NCBI GenBank assembly: GCA_027704905.1
Contig: CM051016.1
Location: 7,621,961 to 7,685,960 of the forward strand
DNA: 64,000 nt
Direction: 5' to 3'
Source of the DNA: Muraenolepis orangiensis
Lineage: Eukaryota; Chordata; Actinopteri; Gadiformes; Muraenolepididae
Part shown: one piece after another, positions 41,885 through 53,237 of the stretch
Layout of the letters: every line of letters begins with the position of its first letter
How positions within the stretch are numbered: the first letter of the stretch is position 1
Notes under the pieces: generated by a model
The model's input: the letters and a program-made list of their open reading frames with translations, nothing else
What the model was told of the DNA's origin: nothing
The model's database searches: none
Position numbers and translations under genes: made by a program

Positions 41885-44800
41885 AATAATAATAATAATA
41901 CATTTATTTTATATAGCGCTTTTCTGAGTACCCAAAGCCGCTTTACAAACTTTGCACACATTTACAAACATTGACATACATGGTGGGGACAGTGGGATGT
42001 GGAGGTGGGGAGTGGAGGTTACTGGGTGAAGGCGAGGTTGAAGAGGTGGCTCTTGAGGGCCTGTTTAAAGGATGATAAGGTGGGTGCTTGGCGGATGTTG
42101 ATGGGGAGAGCGTTCCAGAGGGTGGGTGCGGCCACGGAGAAGGCCCGGTCGCCCCAGGTCCGGAGATTGGTCCTGGGGATCGTCAAGCGGTTAGTGTCTC
42201 CGGACCTGAGGCTGCGGGTGGGGACGTGGCGGGGGAGGAGGTGGGAGAGGTAGGGGGGGGCCTGGTTATTGAGGGCTTTGTAGGTGAGGAGTAGAATCTT
42301 GAAATGTATCCGGTGTTTGACTGGGAGCCAGTGGAGGTTGTGTAGGACAGGGGTGATGTGGTCTCGGCGGCGGGTGGAGGTGAGGAGGCGGGCGGCAGAG
42401 TTCTGGACATATTGGAGTTTATGTATGATTTTGTGAGTTGAGCCATACAGAATGCTGTTGCAGTAATCGAGTCTGGAAGTGATGAATGCGTGGATGAGGG
42501 TTTCAGCAGCAGGGAAGGATAGGGAGGGGCGGAGGCGGGCAATGTTCCGGAGGTGGAAGAAAGCGGTTTTGGTGATGTGATTTGCATGGGGAAGGAAAGA
42601 GAGGGTGGGGTCGAGGATGAGGCCGAGGTTGCGGATCTGGGTGGAGGGGGTGATGATGGAGCCGTCTATGTTAAGGGTGAAATTTTGTGCAGAGCGGGTG
42701 AGGGAGGTAGGGCCAATAATAAGGATTTCTGTTTTATTGCTGTTGAGTTTGAGAAAGTTTGTTTGCATCCAGGTTTTAATGTCACTGAGGCAGGCGGAGA
42801 GGGTGGCGTGGGTGGCTGGGGTGATAGCTTTGGCGGAGAGATATAGCTGAGTGTCGTCGGCATAACAGTGAAAGCGGAGCCCGTGGTGGCGAAGGATCTG
42901 ACCGAGGGGAAGGATGTATATGATAAAGAGTAGGGGACCAAGTACAGAACCCTGGGGGACACCGTGAGTGACTGGGGCAGTGGAGGATTGACAGTTATTG
43001 ATGGAGATGTATTGGTGGCGGTCGGAGAGGTAGGAGGTGAGCCAGGAGAGGGCGGTGCCAGTGATACCAATGAAGTGCTGGAGGCGGGAGAGGAGGATGG
43101 AGTGGTCTATAGTGTCAAAGGCAGCGGTGAGGTCGAGGAGGATGAGGATGGTGAGGGAGCCGGAGTCGGCAGAGAGAAGTATGTCATTGGTAACCTTGAG
43201 GAGGGCGGTTTCCGTGCTGTGTCTAGTGCGGAAGCCGGACTGGAAGGGTTCGTGAAGGTTATTTGTGTCAAGGTGGGCTTTAATTTGTGAAGCGGTGACA
43301 CGTTCGAGCATTTTGGACATGTAGGGGAGGTTGGAAATAGGACGGAAGTTGATGGGGTTACCGGGGTCAAGGCCGGGTTTTTTCAGTATGGGGGTGATGG
43401 TAGCAAGCTTGAGTGAGGGGGGGACGGAGCCGATGGCCAGGGAGGAGTTAATGATGGTAGTGAGGAGTGGGGAGAGTGAGGGGAGGCAGTCCTTAACGAG
43501 GGAAGAGGGGATGGGGTCAAGGGCACAGGTAGTGGGTTTCATACTAGTGACTAGGGAGAGTAGGTCGGATTCGGTGATGGGGGTGAAAGATGAAAGTGGA
43601 TGGAGTGGAGGGGGGGGGTCGGTGGGCTGAAAACCGGGAGGAGAGGAGGGGGCGGAGGCAGCTAGCTGTGTGTGGATGTTGTCAATTTTAGTCTGGAAGA
43701 ATGACAGGAAGGAGTTGCAGGTGCTGGTGGTGAAGGAATTGCTGGTAGTGTCTATGGGTTTGAGCAGTTTGTTTATGGTGAAGAAGAGTGTTCTGGGGTT
43801 GTTGGAGCCGGTACGGATGATGGAGGAGTAGTGGGAGGATCGTGCGTGATTGAGTGCTTCTGTATATTGTTGTTGGTGAAGTTTGTAGGCATCGAGGTGA
43901 ATGGTGAGTCCGGTTTTTTTGGATAAGCGTTCCAGTTGGCGGCCCTGAGTTTTGAGGTGACGGAGTTCGCTAGTGTACCAGGGGGCGGAGTGAGTGAAGG
44001 AGACGAGTTTGGTTCTGATGGGGGCGATGTCATCAAGACAGGATGAGAGTGTGTTATTGTAGAAGTTGACTAGGTCAGTGGGGGAGACGTTCGGGGTGGG
44101 GATGGTGTTGGAAATGGCGTTGGTTAGGGCAGCAGAGAGGGAGGGAAGGTTGATGGATTTGAGGTTTCGAAAGGATATGGTGCGTTGCTGTTTAACGGGG
44201 TGGGGGGGGATGTTGACGTCTAGGGTGATGGCTAGGTGGTCAGAGATGGTGAGGTCGGTGGTGGAGAGGTTGTTAATGGAGATGCCAGAGGTGCAGACTA
44301 GGTCGAGGGTGTGTCCTTTGTTATGGGTGGGGAAATCAATGTGTTGGGTGATGTTAAAATAATCTAAGATGTCCATGAATTCAGTGGTGTGGGTGCAGGT
44401 TATGGAGTCGACGTGGATGTTAAAGTCGCCGAGCAGCAGTACAGATGGTGAAATGGCAAAGAGCTGGGTTAAGAATTCAGATAGGTCAGAGAGAAATTCT
44501 GGGATTGGCTTGGAGGGGGGGCGATAGATGACGGCAGTGACCAGGGGTTTGGGACCAGGTAATTTAAAAGTGAGGTGTTCGAATGAGGGAGGGGTGGGGA
44601 GGGATAGTGCAGTTGTAGTGATTGACTGGTGGTGAAATACAGCTATTCCACCACCACGACCGTCCTGGCGGGGTTTTTCCAGATAGCTGTATCCTGGCTG
44701 TTGCCATGTTTCAGTTACGCAGAGGAAGTCCAGTTTATTGTCAATAATGAGCTCGTTGAGAATGAGACTTTTATTGCTGAGGGATCTTGTGTTAAACAGG

Positions 44801-45538
44801 GTGAATTTCAGGGACTTTTGTTTTGAAGTTGAGTTGGCGGAAGTGGGTAGTGGGCGGAGGTTTAAGGGGTTCACGTGGGGATTGATCTGATGACGTGAGT
44901 TGTTGTGATGACGGGAGGCGGAAGTGCGGGGGCTTTCTAAATTGGAGCAGAGAGATGGGATAATGTTTATGGCGGTGGATTTATAGAAAAACTTGCGACG
45001 GGAGCTTCTGTGGATGTAGCGGTGGCGTTGTAGCAGTCCGAAGTCTTTTATTGCTGAGATGAGTTGCGCGGGAGGAGGCGATCGATGGTTAAGCAGGAGG
45101 AGCTGTGCCGCTGTGTAACGCAGTGCCATGGTGAAAACAGGACCGGGACAGGTGGAGGCCTGCCGGGTCTGCCTTCAGCCGCGGGTGCGGCGGTGATCTT
45201 CGGGGGTTGTGGAAGGCAGCGGTCCCAGCCAGACATGGGCTAACCGCACCGGGACAGGTGGAAGCCTGTCCGGGGTCTACCTTCCAGCGAGCGGTGGTGG
45301 AATAGAAGTCCGGCTGGATACAGGTGAGTTCTGGGCCGGTGGCCGAGTGTTTGTTGAGGGCAGATGGTAATCCAAGATTGACAGTCGCAAAACAGATGGT
45401 AATTGATGTTAATCCAAGAAATGGTAATCCAGATACTGTAGCTGGACGGAGGTTAGACGGAGGTTAGACGGAGGGAGAAGCGGCAACCAAAGCGTGCCAG
45501 CGTCCTCTCTCTCTGTCTGTCTGTCTCTGTCAAAGAGA
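41885..45538 (-). mobile_element. near full-length CR1/L2/Rex1-group LINE
   Basis: The element lies within the 32-bp array. Its 3' end (41885 onward on the plus strand) is a TAATAA tail followed by ATAGCGCTTTTCTGAGTACC, a 3' end common in fish LINEs. A 1,036-codon ORF is intact. About 400 bases of 5' sequence extend to the junction near 45538. The array continues on both sides, so this is a clean insertion with at most a very short target duplication. Confidence 0.85.
42019..45129 (-). CDS. LINE ORF2-like protein: endonuclease and reverse transcriptase
   Basis: 1,036 codons from the ATG at 45129. The N-terminal part is basic. It is followed by an apurinic endonuclease-like domain (FTLFNTRSLSNKSLILNELI, FLCVTETW, LLLGDFNIHVDS, ISDHLAITLDV) and a reverse transcriptase (PISNLPYMSKMLERV, FQSGFRTRHSTETALL, LDLTAAFDTIDHSILLSRL, HGVPQGSVLGPLLFIIY and the catalytic CYADDTQLYLS). 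The C-terminal part includes RLDYCNSILYG and LHWLPVKHRI. It carries out target-primed reverse transcription. The box YADDTQLY distinguishes it from the FADD L2 copies in this window. No frameshift or stop, so it may be young. Confidence 0.92.
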   Translation of the reverse strand: MALRYTAAQLLLLNHRSPPPAQLISAIKDFGLLQRHRYIHRSSRRKFFYKSTAINIIPSLCSNLESPRTSASRHHNNSRHQINPHVNPLNLRPLPTSANSTSKQKSLKFTLFNTRSLSNKSLILNELIIDNKLDFLCVTETWQQPGYSYLEKPRQDGRGGGIAVFHHQSITTTALSLPTPPSFEHLTFKLPGPKPLVTAVIYRPPSKPIPEFLSDLSEFLTQLFAISPSVLLLGDFNIHVDSITCTHTTEFMDILDYFNITQHIDFPTHNKGHTLDLVCTSGISINNLSTTDLTISDHLAITLDVNIPPHPVKQQRTISFRNLKSINLPSLSAALTNAISNTIPTPNVSPTDLVNFYNNTLSSCLDDIAPIRTKLVSFTHSAPWYTSELRHLKTQGRQLERLSKKTGLTIHLDAYKLHQQQYTEALNHARSSHYSSIIRTGSNNPRTLFFTINKLLKPIDTTSNSFTTSTCNSFLSFFQTKIDNIHTQLAASAPSSPPGFQPTDPPPPLHPLSSFTPITESDLLSLVTSMKPTTCALDPIPSSLVKDCLPSLSPLLTTIINSSLAIGSVPPSLKLATITPILKKPGLDPGNPINFRPISNLPYMSKMLERVTASQIKAHLDTNNLHEPFQSGFRTRHSTETALLKVTNDILLSADSGSLTILILLDLTAAFDTIDHSILLSRLQHFIGITGTALSWLTSYLSDRHQYISINNCQSSTAPVTHGVPQGSVLGPLLFIIYILPLGQILRHHGLRFHCYADDTQLYLSAKAITPATHATLSACLSDIKTWMQTNFLKLNSNKTEILIIGPTSLTRSAQNFTLNIDGSIITPSTQIRNLGLILDPTLSFLPHANHITKTAFFHLRNIARLRPSLSFPAAETLIHAFITSRLDYCNSILYGSTHKIIHKLQYVQNSAARLLTSTRRRDHITPVLHNLHWLPVKHRIHFKILLLTYKALNNQAPPYLSHLLPRHVPTRSLRSGDTNRLTIPRTNLRTWGDRAFSVAAPTLWNALPINIRQAPTLSSFKQALKSHLFNLAFTQ

Positions 45539-46084
45539 TATGTGGTAGTTGAGGTAGTAGTTGTATGTAATATGTGGTAGTTGAGGTAGTAGTTGTTTGT
45601 AATATGTGGTAGTTGAGGTAGTAGTTGTATATAATATGTTGTAGTTGAGGTAGTAGTTGTTTGTAATATGTGGTAGTTGAGGTAGTAGTTGTATGTAATA
45701 TGTGGTAGTTGAGGTAGTAGTTGTATGTAATATGTTGTAGTTGAGATAGTAGTTGTTTGTAATATGTGGTAGTTGAGGTAGTAGTTGTTTGTAATATGTG
45801 GTAGTTGAGGTAGTAGTTGTATGTAATATGTGGTAGTTGAGGTAGTAGTTGTTTGTAATATGTGGTAGTTGAGGTAGTAGTTGTTTGTAATATGTGGTAG
45901 TTGAGGTAGTAGTTGTATGTAATATGTGGTAGTTGAGGTAGTAGTTGTTTGTAATATGTGGTAGTTGAGGTAGTAGTTGTATGTAATATGTGGTAGTTGA
46001 GGTAGTAGTTGTTTGTAATATGTGGTAGTTGAGGTAGTAGTTGTATATAATATGTGGTAGTTGAGGTAGTAGTTGTTTGTAATA
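45539..46084. repeat. 32-bp minisatellite, continuation
   Basis: About 17 copies, the same variants as 41355-41884. Confidence 0.95.
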
Positions 46085-46803
46085 GGACCTGTAGGGCCCT
46101 GAAGCGGGCCATAAAGATTAGGGCCGACCCCTCTCACCCAGGCCCCAGTCTCTCTGCCCCACTCCCCTCCAGCAGGAGGCTGCGGGCCATCAGGTCAAGA
46201 ACTGCACGCCACAAACAGCTTCTTCCCCACGGCCTCCAGCCTCGTCAACGAGGCCCGCCTCCCCCTCTGAACATCCCCCTGCCCCCCTACCCTCCCCACC
46301 CCTACCCCCTCCCACTGGACCCAGCCATCATACACCCACACATACATTCATACAGACAATATTTATACTTTAGATTTAGATTTAGATTAAAATGCTAAAT
46401 GTGCACTGGACTTAGTCTGCTAGTGAAAATTAGTGTCCATATTGTTTAGCCTTGTATTGTTTTAGTCTAGTTGTGTTTAGTCTGGACCCCTCCTCTCACC
46501 CAGGCCCCAGTCTCTCTGCTCCTCTCCCCTCCAGCAGGAGGCCCCCCCTCTGAAGACCCCCCACTGGACCAGGCCTCATACACCCACACATACTGACCAA
46601 TATTTATATTTATATTTATATTCATATTTATATTTATATTTATATTTACACTTGTATTTAGATTTAGATTTTAAAATGCTAAATTAGCACTGGACTTATA
46701 GTTTTTCCTTGTCTGTCCTGTTTTAGTTTGACACGTTTCTGTGTTGTGACTCGTGTCAAATTCCAATGTGTGTTTTTACAACGGAATACGGCAATAAAAC
46801 ACT
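46085..46803 (+). mobile_element. 5'-truncated L2-type LINE insertion
   Basis: The frame starts RTCRALKRAIKIRADPSHPG and LPSSRRLRAIRSRTARHKQL. This is the extreme C-terminus of L2 ORF2 (AKRIIKDIAHPSHELYSLLP in the intact copy). A 3' UTR with a partial internal duplication (46130-46200 versus 46490-46545) and an AATAAAACAC end follow. 32-bp array units flank both sides. Confidence 0.75.
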
Positions 46804-47668
46804 GTATGTAATATGTGGTAGTTGAGGTAGTAGTTGTATGTAATATGTGGTAGTTGAGGCAGTAGTTGTATGTAATATGTGGTAGTTGAGGTAGTAGTTG
46901 TATGTAATATGTGGTAGTTGAGGTAGTAGTTGTATGTAATATGTGGTAGTTGAGGTAGTAGTTGTATGTAATATGTGGTAGTTGAGGTAGTAGCTGTATG
47001 TAATATGTGGTAGTTGAGGTTGTTATAGATAAAAGGTTGTAGTTTTATATACTATGTGGTAGTTGAGGTAGTAACTGTATGTAATATGTGGTAGTTGAGG
47101 TTGTTATAGATAAAAGGTTGTAGTTTTATATACTATGTGGTAGTTGAGGTAGTAACTGTATGTAATATGTGGTAGTTGAGGTAGTAGCTGTATGTAATAT
47201 GTGGTAGTTGAGGTTGTTATAGATAAAAGGTTGTAGTTTTATATACTATGTGGTAGTTGAGGTAGTAGTTGTATGTAATATGTGGTAGTTGAGGTAGTAG
47301 TTGTATGTAATATGTAGTAGTTGAGGTAGTAGCTGTATGTAATATGTGGTAGTTGAGGTTGTTATAGATAAAGGTTGTAGTTGTATATACTATGTGGTAG
47401 TTGAGGTAGTAGCTGTATATAATATGTGGTAGTTGAGGTTGTTATAGTTAAAGGTTGTAGTTTTATATACTATGTGGTAGTTGAGGTTGTAGTTGTATGT
47501 AATATGTGGTAGTTGAGGTTGTTATAGATAAAATGTTGTAGTTTTATATACTATGTGGTAGTTGAGGTAGTAGCTGTATATAATATGTGGTAGTTGAGGT
47601 TGTTATAGATAAAAGGTTGTAGTTTTATATACTATGTGGTAGTTGAGGTAGTAGTTGTATGTAATATG
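46804..47668. repeat. 32-bp minisatellite with TTGTTATAGATAAAAGG variants
   Basis: Array units alternate with a variant block (GAGGTTGTTATAGATAAAAG, GTTGTAGTTTTATATACTAT) repeated about seven times. Confidence 0.9.
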
Positions 47669-47669
47669 T

Positions 47670-50600
47670 GTCATATCTTATCAATCAAGTGTGTATGTTT
47701 AGCCGTCTTATAGTCAGACTTTTGATCTGCCTCAGACTCCACTGTCTTTGTGTCTTAGATCAGTTTGGACATGTTTGTTTCCAGTGGATTGCTGGTGACC
47801 TGACCCACGGAGTATACGGAGTATGGCGGAGTATGGCGCCGTACGAGATGGCTGCCGTGTCGCGAGCTCCCGCACGACGACGCAGTTTTTTGTTATTTAT
47901 TCTTTTTATTGCAACTTTTTTAGTTCAGGATGTTAGCAGCAAGTTCACTTATAACTTTTGCACACTTTGGGAGATCAGATCGACAGTCGCTCGCCGCCTA
48001 CCGGAGTTTTTTCACTCTTTCGACTCGGACGTCCCGCCCGAAGTCACAGCTGGATTATCTCCGTCCATTTTGGGCACGATTACGCGCAAGCGTCGCCGGA
48101 GGAAGCGAGGGAAGCGAGCCGGCGTGCTAGTCAGGCTGAGATGTCGATCCGATCGCCCCCCACTACCCACCATTCTACTGGCTAATGTACAGTCTCTGGA
48201 CAATAAGTTAAGCGAACTACAGGCTCGTATTCAATTCCACCGGGAAACTAGGGACAATTGCATTATCTGCCTTACGGAGACATGGATGTCGGAGGGGGTT
48301 ACCGACGCAGCTATCGAGCCGACGGGATTTTCCGTACACCGGGCGGACAGAACAAAGGCTCTCTCCGGTAAAGATCGCGGAAGGGGGGTATGTCTCATGA
48401 TAAACAGATCTTGGTGCAACCAAAGTCATGTACATCCCCTCAAGTCTTTCTGTTCCCCGGACCTGGAGTACCTGATGCTTATGTGCCGTCCATACTGGCT
48501 ACCTCGGGAGTTTACAGCGGTAACCGTGACCGCTGTTTACATTCCCCCACAAGCCAACACGGACACAGCGCTGAAGGAACTGTACGGGGCTATCAGCGAA
48601 CAGGAGTCGGCCCACCCCGAGGCTGCTCTCATCGTAGCGGGGGACTTCAACAAGGCGAACCTGAAGAAGGTTCTCCCGAAGTTCTACCAACACATAAAGA
48701 GCAACACACGGGGCGAGCGGATCCTCGACCACTGCTACACTCCCTTCCGTGATGGCTACAAGGCCCTCCTCCGCCCACCGTTCGGCAAATCAGATCACCG
48801 CTCTATCCAGCTACTCCCCGCCTATAGGCAGAGACTGAAGCAGCAACCGATCGCTGTGAGGGAGGTCCAATGCTGGTCGGACCAATCAGATTCTACGCTG
48901 CAGGATTGTTTTGATCACGCTGACTGGCACATGTTCCGCGTTGCCTCGGACAATAACATCAACGAGTACGCGTCGTCGGTCACCGGGTTCATCAAGAAGT
49001 GCATAGATGACGTTGTTCCGACCAAGTCGGTTCGGATATATCCCAACCAGAAACCGTGGATTAACGGCGATGTTCGCGCTGCCCTACATGCGCGTAACGC
49101 CGCCTTTGGTTCCGGGAATACGGAGGAATATACGAGAGCCCGTTACGACCTCCGTAAGACCATCGTCACTGCCAAGCGGGAGTATAAGGACAGAGTGGAA
49201 GATAAATTCAAGAAACACGATGCGAGGGGTATGTGGCAGGGGCTGCAGAAGATAACGAACTTCAGAGGGAGAACCAGTTGTGTAGAGAACTCCTCTACCT
49301 CCCTCCCAGGAGAGCTAAATACATTTTTTGCTCGGTTCGACGTAAACGGCAGCCCGCCGAAGCCAGCACCGACTGGGGAGACCAGCCAGCTGCGCATCTC
49401 GGAGGCGGATGTGCGCCGCACCTTTAAGCGGCTGAACATCCGTAAGGCGGCAGGCCCCGACGACATCCCGGGCCGCGTCCTCAGAGCATGCGCAGACCAG
49501 TTGGCAGGAGTCTTTGCAGACATCTTCAACCTCTCCCTGTCCCAGGCTGTTGTCCCCGCGGTCTTCAAGATATCCACCATCGTGCCTGTCCCTAAACAAA
49601 CCAAGGTAACATGCCTGAATGACTACAGACCTGTGGCCCTCACCTCGATCGTTAGCAAATGCTTCGAGAGGTTGGTCAAGGACTTTATTTGCTCCGTGTT
49701 ACCTACCACGCTGGACCCATGGCAATTTGCATATCGTCAAAATAGATCCACGGACGACGCAATTGCCATGGCCCTCCACACTGCCCTTTCCCACTTGGAG
49801 GGGAAGAACTGTTATGTGCGAATGCTGTTTGTGGACTACAGCTCAGCATTCAACACAATAGTTCCTGCCAAGCTCGACACCAAGCTGAGAGGTCTAGGCG
49901 TACCCCCATCCATGTGCAGCTGGATACTGAACCTCCTGTCGGACCGCCGCCAGGTGGTGAGGATGGGCAGCACCACATCAGAGCCACTGACCCTCAACAC
50001 GGGAGCCCCCCAGGGATGCGTGCTGAGCCCTCTCCTCTACTCCCTCTACACCCACGACTGCATGGCTATGCACAGCTCCAACGTCATCGTCAAGTTTGCT
50101 GACGACACGACAGTGATGGGCCTGATCGCCGGCGACGACGAGACAGCCTACAGGGAGGAGGTCGGATCGCTGGAGCAGTGGTGCCAGGAGAACAGCCTCG
50201 CCCTCAACGTCAAGAAGACCAAGGAGCTGATCGTGGACTTCAGGAGGCAGAGGGGAGAGCACAGCCCTATCTCCATCGACGGCGTTGCAGTAGAGAGGGT
50301 CAGCAGCTTCAAGTTCCTCGGCGTGCACATCTCCGAGGACCTCACATGGTCCACGCACACCACACACGTGGTGAAAAAGGCCCAACAACGCCTGTATTTT
50401 CTCAGGCGTCTGAAGAAATTCAGCATGGGCCCCCGCATCCTGAGAACATTCTACAACGGCACCATCGAGAGTGTTCTGACAGGGTGTATCACCGCCTGGT
50501 ACGGGAACTGCACGGCACTCGAGCGCAGAGCGCTTCAAAGGGTGGTGCGGACGGCCCAGTATATCGTCGGAGGTGAGCTCCCCTCCATCCTGGACATTTA

Positions 50601-51066
50601 CAACCAGCGGTGCGTGGCCAAGGCCAAAAGAATTATAAAAGACATTGCCCACCCCAGCCACGAACTTTACTCACTATTACCGTCAGGCAGGCGATACCGC
50701 AGTATCAAGTGTCGTACAAATAGGCTTAGAGATAGCTTCCACAGTCAGGCCATCAGGCTGCTGAACAAGGGCGTATAACATATAACAATGTATATTTTAT
50801 TACATTGATTTATATATATATATTGCTCTTTTCTGTGCTGATTTTTGCATTTTATAAATTGCATTTTTATTTTTATTTTATATTCCTTATTCTATTTTTT
50901 ATTCTATTTTTTATTCTATTTTTATCTATTTTTATCTATTTTAATTTTATCTTATTCTATAACTGCTGTCTGTCGTCGGGTATTGCACACAAGAATTTCA
51001 CATCACTGCTTTATACTAAACTGTAAACTGTGAAGTGACAATAAACTTGACTTGACTTGACTTGAC
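47670..51066 (+). mobile_element. full-length L2-type LINE
   Basis: 5' end abuts the 32-bp array. Then come one long ORF, an AT-rich 3' UTR with ACAATAAACTTGACTTGACT, and a TTGAC tail ending near 51066. The array does not resume to the right. Confidence 0.85.
47833..50778 (+). CDS. L2 LINE protein: endonuclease and reverse transcriptase, intact
   Basis: The frame is open from 47668. The first convincing ATG is 47833 (MAPYEMAAVSRAPARRR), giving 981 codons. The order is a basic stretch (KRRRRKRGKRAGVLVRLRCR), endonuclease (LLANVQSLDNKLSELQ, CLTETWMSEG near 48270, VAGDFNKANL near 48637, GKSDHRSIQLL near 48786), then reverse transcriptase (GPDDIPGRVLRACADQLAGV, YRPVALTSIVSKCFERLV, FAYRQNRSTDDAIAMALHTA, FVDYSSAFNTIVPAKL, TGAPQGCVLSPLLYSLY, and FADD at 50095-50106). 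It ends HPSHELYSLLPSGRRYRSIK. No stop or frameshift, so potentially competent. Degraded relatives lie at 19036, 28450, 32251, 46085 and 57308. Confidence 0.93.
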   Translation: MAPYEMAAVSRAPARRRSFLLFILFIATFLVQDVSSKFTYNFCTLWEIRSTVARRLPEFFHSFDSDVPPEVTAGLSPSILGTITRKRRRRKRGKRAGVLVRLRCRSDRPPLPTILLANVQSLDNKLSELQARIQFHRETRDNCIICLTETWMSEGVTDAAIEPTGFSVHRADRTKALSGKDRGRGVCLMINRSWCNQSHVHPLKSFCSPDLEYLMLMCRPYWLPREFTAVTVTAVYIPPQANTDTALKELYGAISEQESAHPEAALIVAGDFNKANLKKVLPKFYQHIKSNTRGERILDHCYTPFRDGYKALLRPPFGKSDHRSIQLLPAYRQRLKQQPIAVREVQCWSDQSDSTLQDCFDHADWHMFRVASDNNINEYASSVTGFIKKCIDDVVPTKSVRIYPNQKPWINGDVRAALHARNAAFGSGNTEEYTRARYDLRKTIVTAKREYKDRVEDKFKKHDARGMWQGLQKITNFRGRTSCVENSSTSLPGELNTFFARFDVNGSPPKPAPTGETSQLRISEADVRRTFKRLNIRKAAGPDDIPGRVLRACADQLAGVFADIFNLSLSQAVVPAVFKISTIVPVPKQTKVTCLNDYRPVALTSIVSKCFERLVKDFICSVLPTTLDPWQFAYRQNRSTDDAIAMALHTALSHLEGKNCYVRMLFVDYSSAFNTIVPAKLDTKLRGLGVPPSMCSWILNLLSDRRQVVRMGSTTSEPLTLNTGAPQGCVLSPLLYSLYTHDCMAMHSSNVIVKFADDTTVMGLIAGDDETAYREEVGSLEQWCQENSLALNVKKTKELIVDFRRQRGEHSPISIDGVAVERVSSFKFLGVHISEDLTWSTHTTHVVKKAQQRLYFLRRLKKFSMGPRILRTFYNGTIESVLTGCITAWYGNCTALERRALQRVVRTAQYIVGGELPSILDIYNQRCVAKAKRIIKDIAHPSHELYSLLPSGRRYRSIKCRTNRLRDSFHSQAIRLLNKGV

Positions 51067-51574
51067 ACCTGTATGCACCACCGCTTAATGCCTTTAGTTT
51101 GCTCTACTTTTAAACTCTTTACAACTACACATTCTTCACTAAGCAAACCGGCTCTGCCTAAGACCATGTAGTATTGATTGTTTTCAGTTTTCTTTACGGT
51201 TGTTTTATTTATTATGTTTATTATATAAGACATTAAATGTCATCATTATAATATATTGATCATATACAATTAAATAATGATATCAATTCTTAACGGAATC
51301 CAAATTCTTGAATGAGCAAACCAGCTCACCACCACTCACTCAAATCACTTTTCTTTACGTTTTCTATTTTTATACCCATTTATTTATTTATCTTATTTAG
51401 TTAGTTATTGTGTAAATATGTTTTTTAAATGTTTTATTTAAATATATTAGAGGACAAATGTCGAAATATGTGATTATATAAATAATAACAGCCCATCCCT
51501 AGACAAAAGGTTATGTGTTTGAATCCCAATGTCCGAAGTCTACCTGTAGGCAAAATGTGGAAACCCTACCTACT
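51067..51574. other. AT-rich spacer without recognised features
   Basis: No credible ORF, RNA or repeat family recognised. Confidence 0.5.
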
Positions 51575-51893
51575 CATTACATTACATGACATTACATTAC
51601 ATTACATTACATTACATTACATTACATGGTTAGTGGTTAGTGACTAAATAACACATAGTAATACATACTGTGTGTTATTACCTGTATATACATATACCTA
51701 TTATTATGCTCATATCACATTTAATACCTAGACTGTCTTTTAACCTGTCAATTTAAACTGTAAATGATATTATATTACCAGCCACTTTACTGCAACATGT
51801 GCACTCTGGTTAGATTCTAAATGATTTTCGCTGTACTGTACTTGTGCTGTGAAATGACAATCAATTTGAATCTAATCTAATCTAATCTAATAC
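51575..51893 (+). mobile_element. (CATTA)n tract and L2 3' end with TCTAA tail
   Basis: CATTA repeats (about 51577-51626) are followed by AATACCTAGACTGTCTTTTA, CCAGCCACTTTACTGC and GCTGTGAAATGACAATCAAT, ending in ATCTA repeats. This matches the 3' UTR of the duplicated L2 (for example 20670-20840). Confidence 0.7.
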
Positions 51894-52119
51894 ATTAATA
51901 CTAACCTTTATGACATTTACAGTCTCAACATGCTATACAGGACCTCATTCAAATGAAACCCTCAGCCCTACACATCAGAATAGATCCATATACCAAGTTA
52001 GAAAGGAAGGAAGTGACACATTAAAACAGTTTAGAGAGAGCCTTCAACAGGCCGGTTGATAACAGTCCTGGGACCTGACTAATCTAACGGGCAGAGGATC
52101 AAACTCACGGTCTAAACAC

Positions 52120-52715
52120 GCATATCATACATACATAATATACATACATGTTATACATACATGCATACATATTATACATACATAATATACATACTTATTA
52201 TCCAAACATATATATTTTACATATATACTATACATACATGCATACATATTTTACATACATACATATTATACATACATACTATACATACATGCATACATAT
52301 TATACATACATACATATTTTACATACATACTATACATACATGCATACATATTATACATACATGCATACATATTATACATACATAATATACATACATAGTA
52401 TACATACATGCATACATATAATACATACATTCATATTATACATACATGGATACATATTATACGTAAAACATATTCTAAATACATACATACAGTCATATTA
52501 TACATACATACATACATATTATACATACATACATATTATACATACATACATACATACATATTATACATACATATATAGTATACATACATACATACATATT
52601 ATACATACATACATACATATTATAAATACATACATACATATTATACACACATCATACATACATGCATATTATACATACTGTACGTACATACACACATACA
52701 CACATACATACATAC
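52120..52715. repeat. (CATA/TATTATACATAC)n repeat, left of the hAT and unit 3
   Basis: TACATACATATTATACATAC-type units over about 600 bases. Positions 51894-52119 hold nothing recognised. Confidence 0.9.
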
Positions 52716-53237
52716 CAGTGGTGAAGCGTCAGGGCCTTCAAGGTATTCAGAGAAAACCCTGGAACTCTCAGATGAAACAAAAAAAATCAAATTATATGTA
52801 TTAATAAAATGTAATACAATTTAATAAAGTTTAATAAAAATGGAATAAAATGAATAAATGAGAATCGTATCTGTGTTGTTGATCTGTTATATTAGTGTTA
52901 CGTTGATTTGTTTGTCTTTCTCGGTCCATGCACTACGCATTTGAATGTTTTGTGTTGGAAAAACAATGCAACCAATCAGATATTTTTCTAGGTTGCTGGG
53001 AAGAATATCCTTCAACCAAAGTATTCCCGATGACTTTGGCCCTTAGACTGAATGAGAGCGTACGTTTGGATTGACACTTTGATCAACCAATCATATATTG
53101 GTATGTAGCCACACCAATATATAGGGCGTATTCTTTCAGATTTCCCCACAGGTCCATAGTGCGCTAGAAGGTATACTGGCTCGAGACGTAGCGTAGTGCT
53201 ACGTTGTTTTTTTTCCTACGTAGGTTTTTTACGTCGA

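Noticed and set aside
42553..44826. Several plus-strand ORFs of 65-108 codons
   Set aside because: Shadows antisense to the intact LINE ORF at 42019-45129.
49143..50661. Minus-strand ORFs of 77-227 codons
   Set aside because: Antisense shadows of the L2 ORF.
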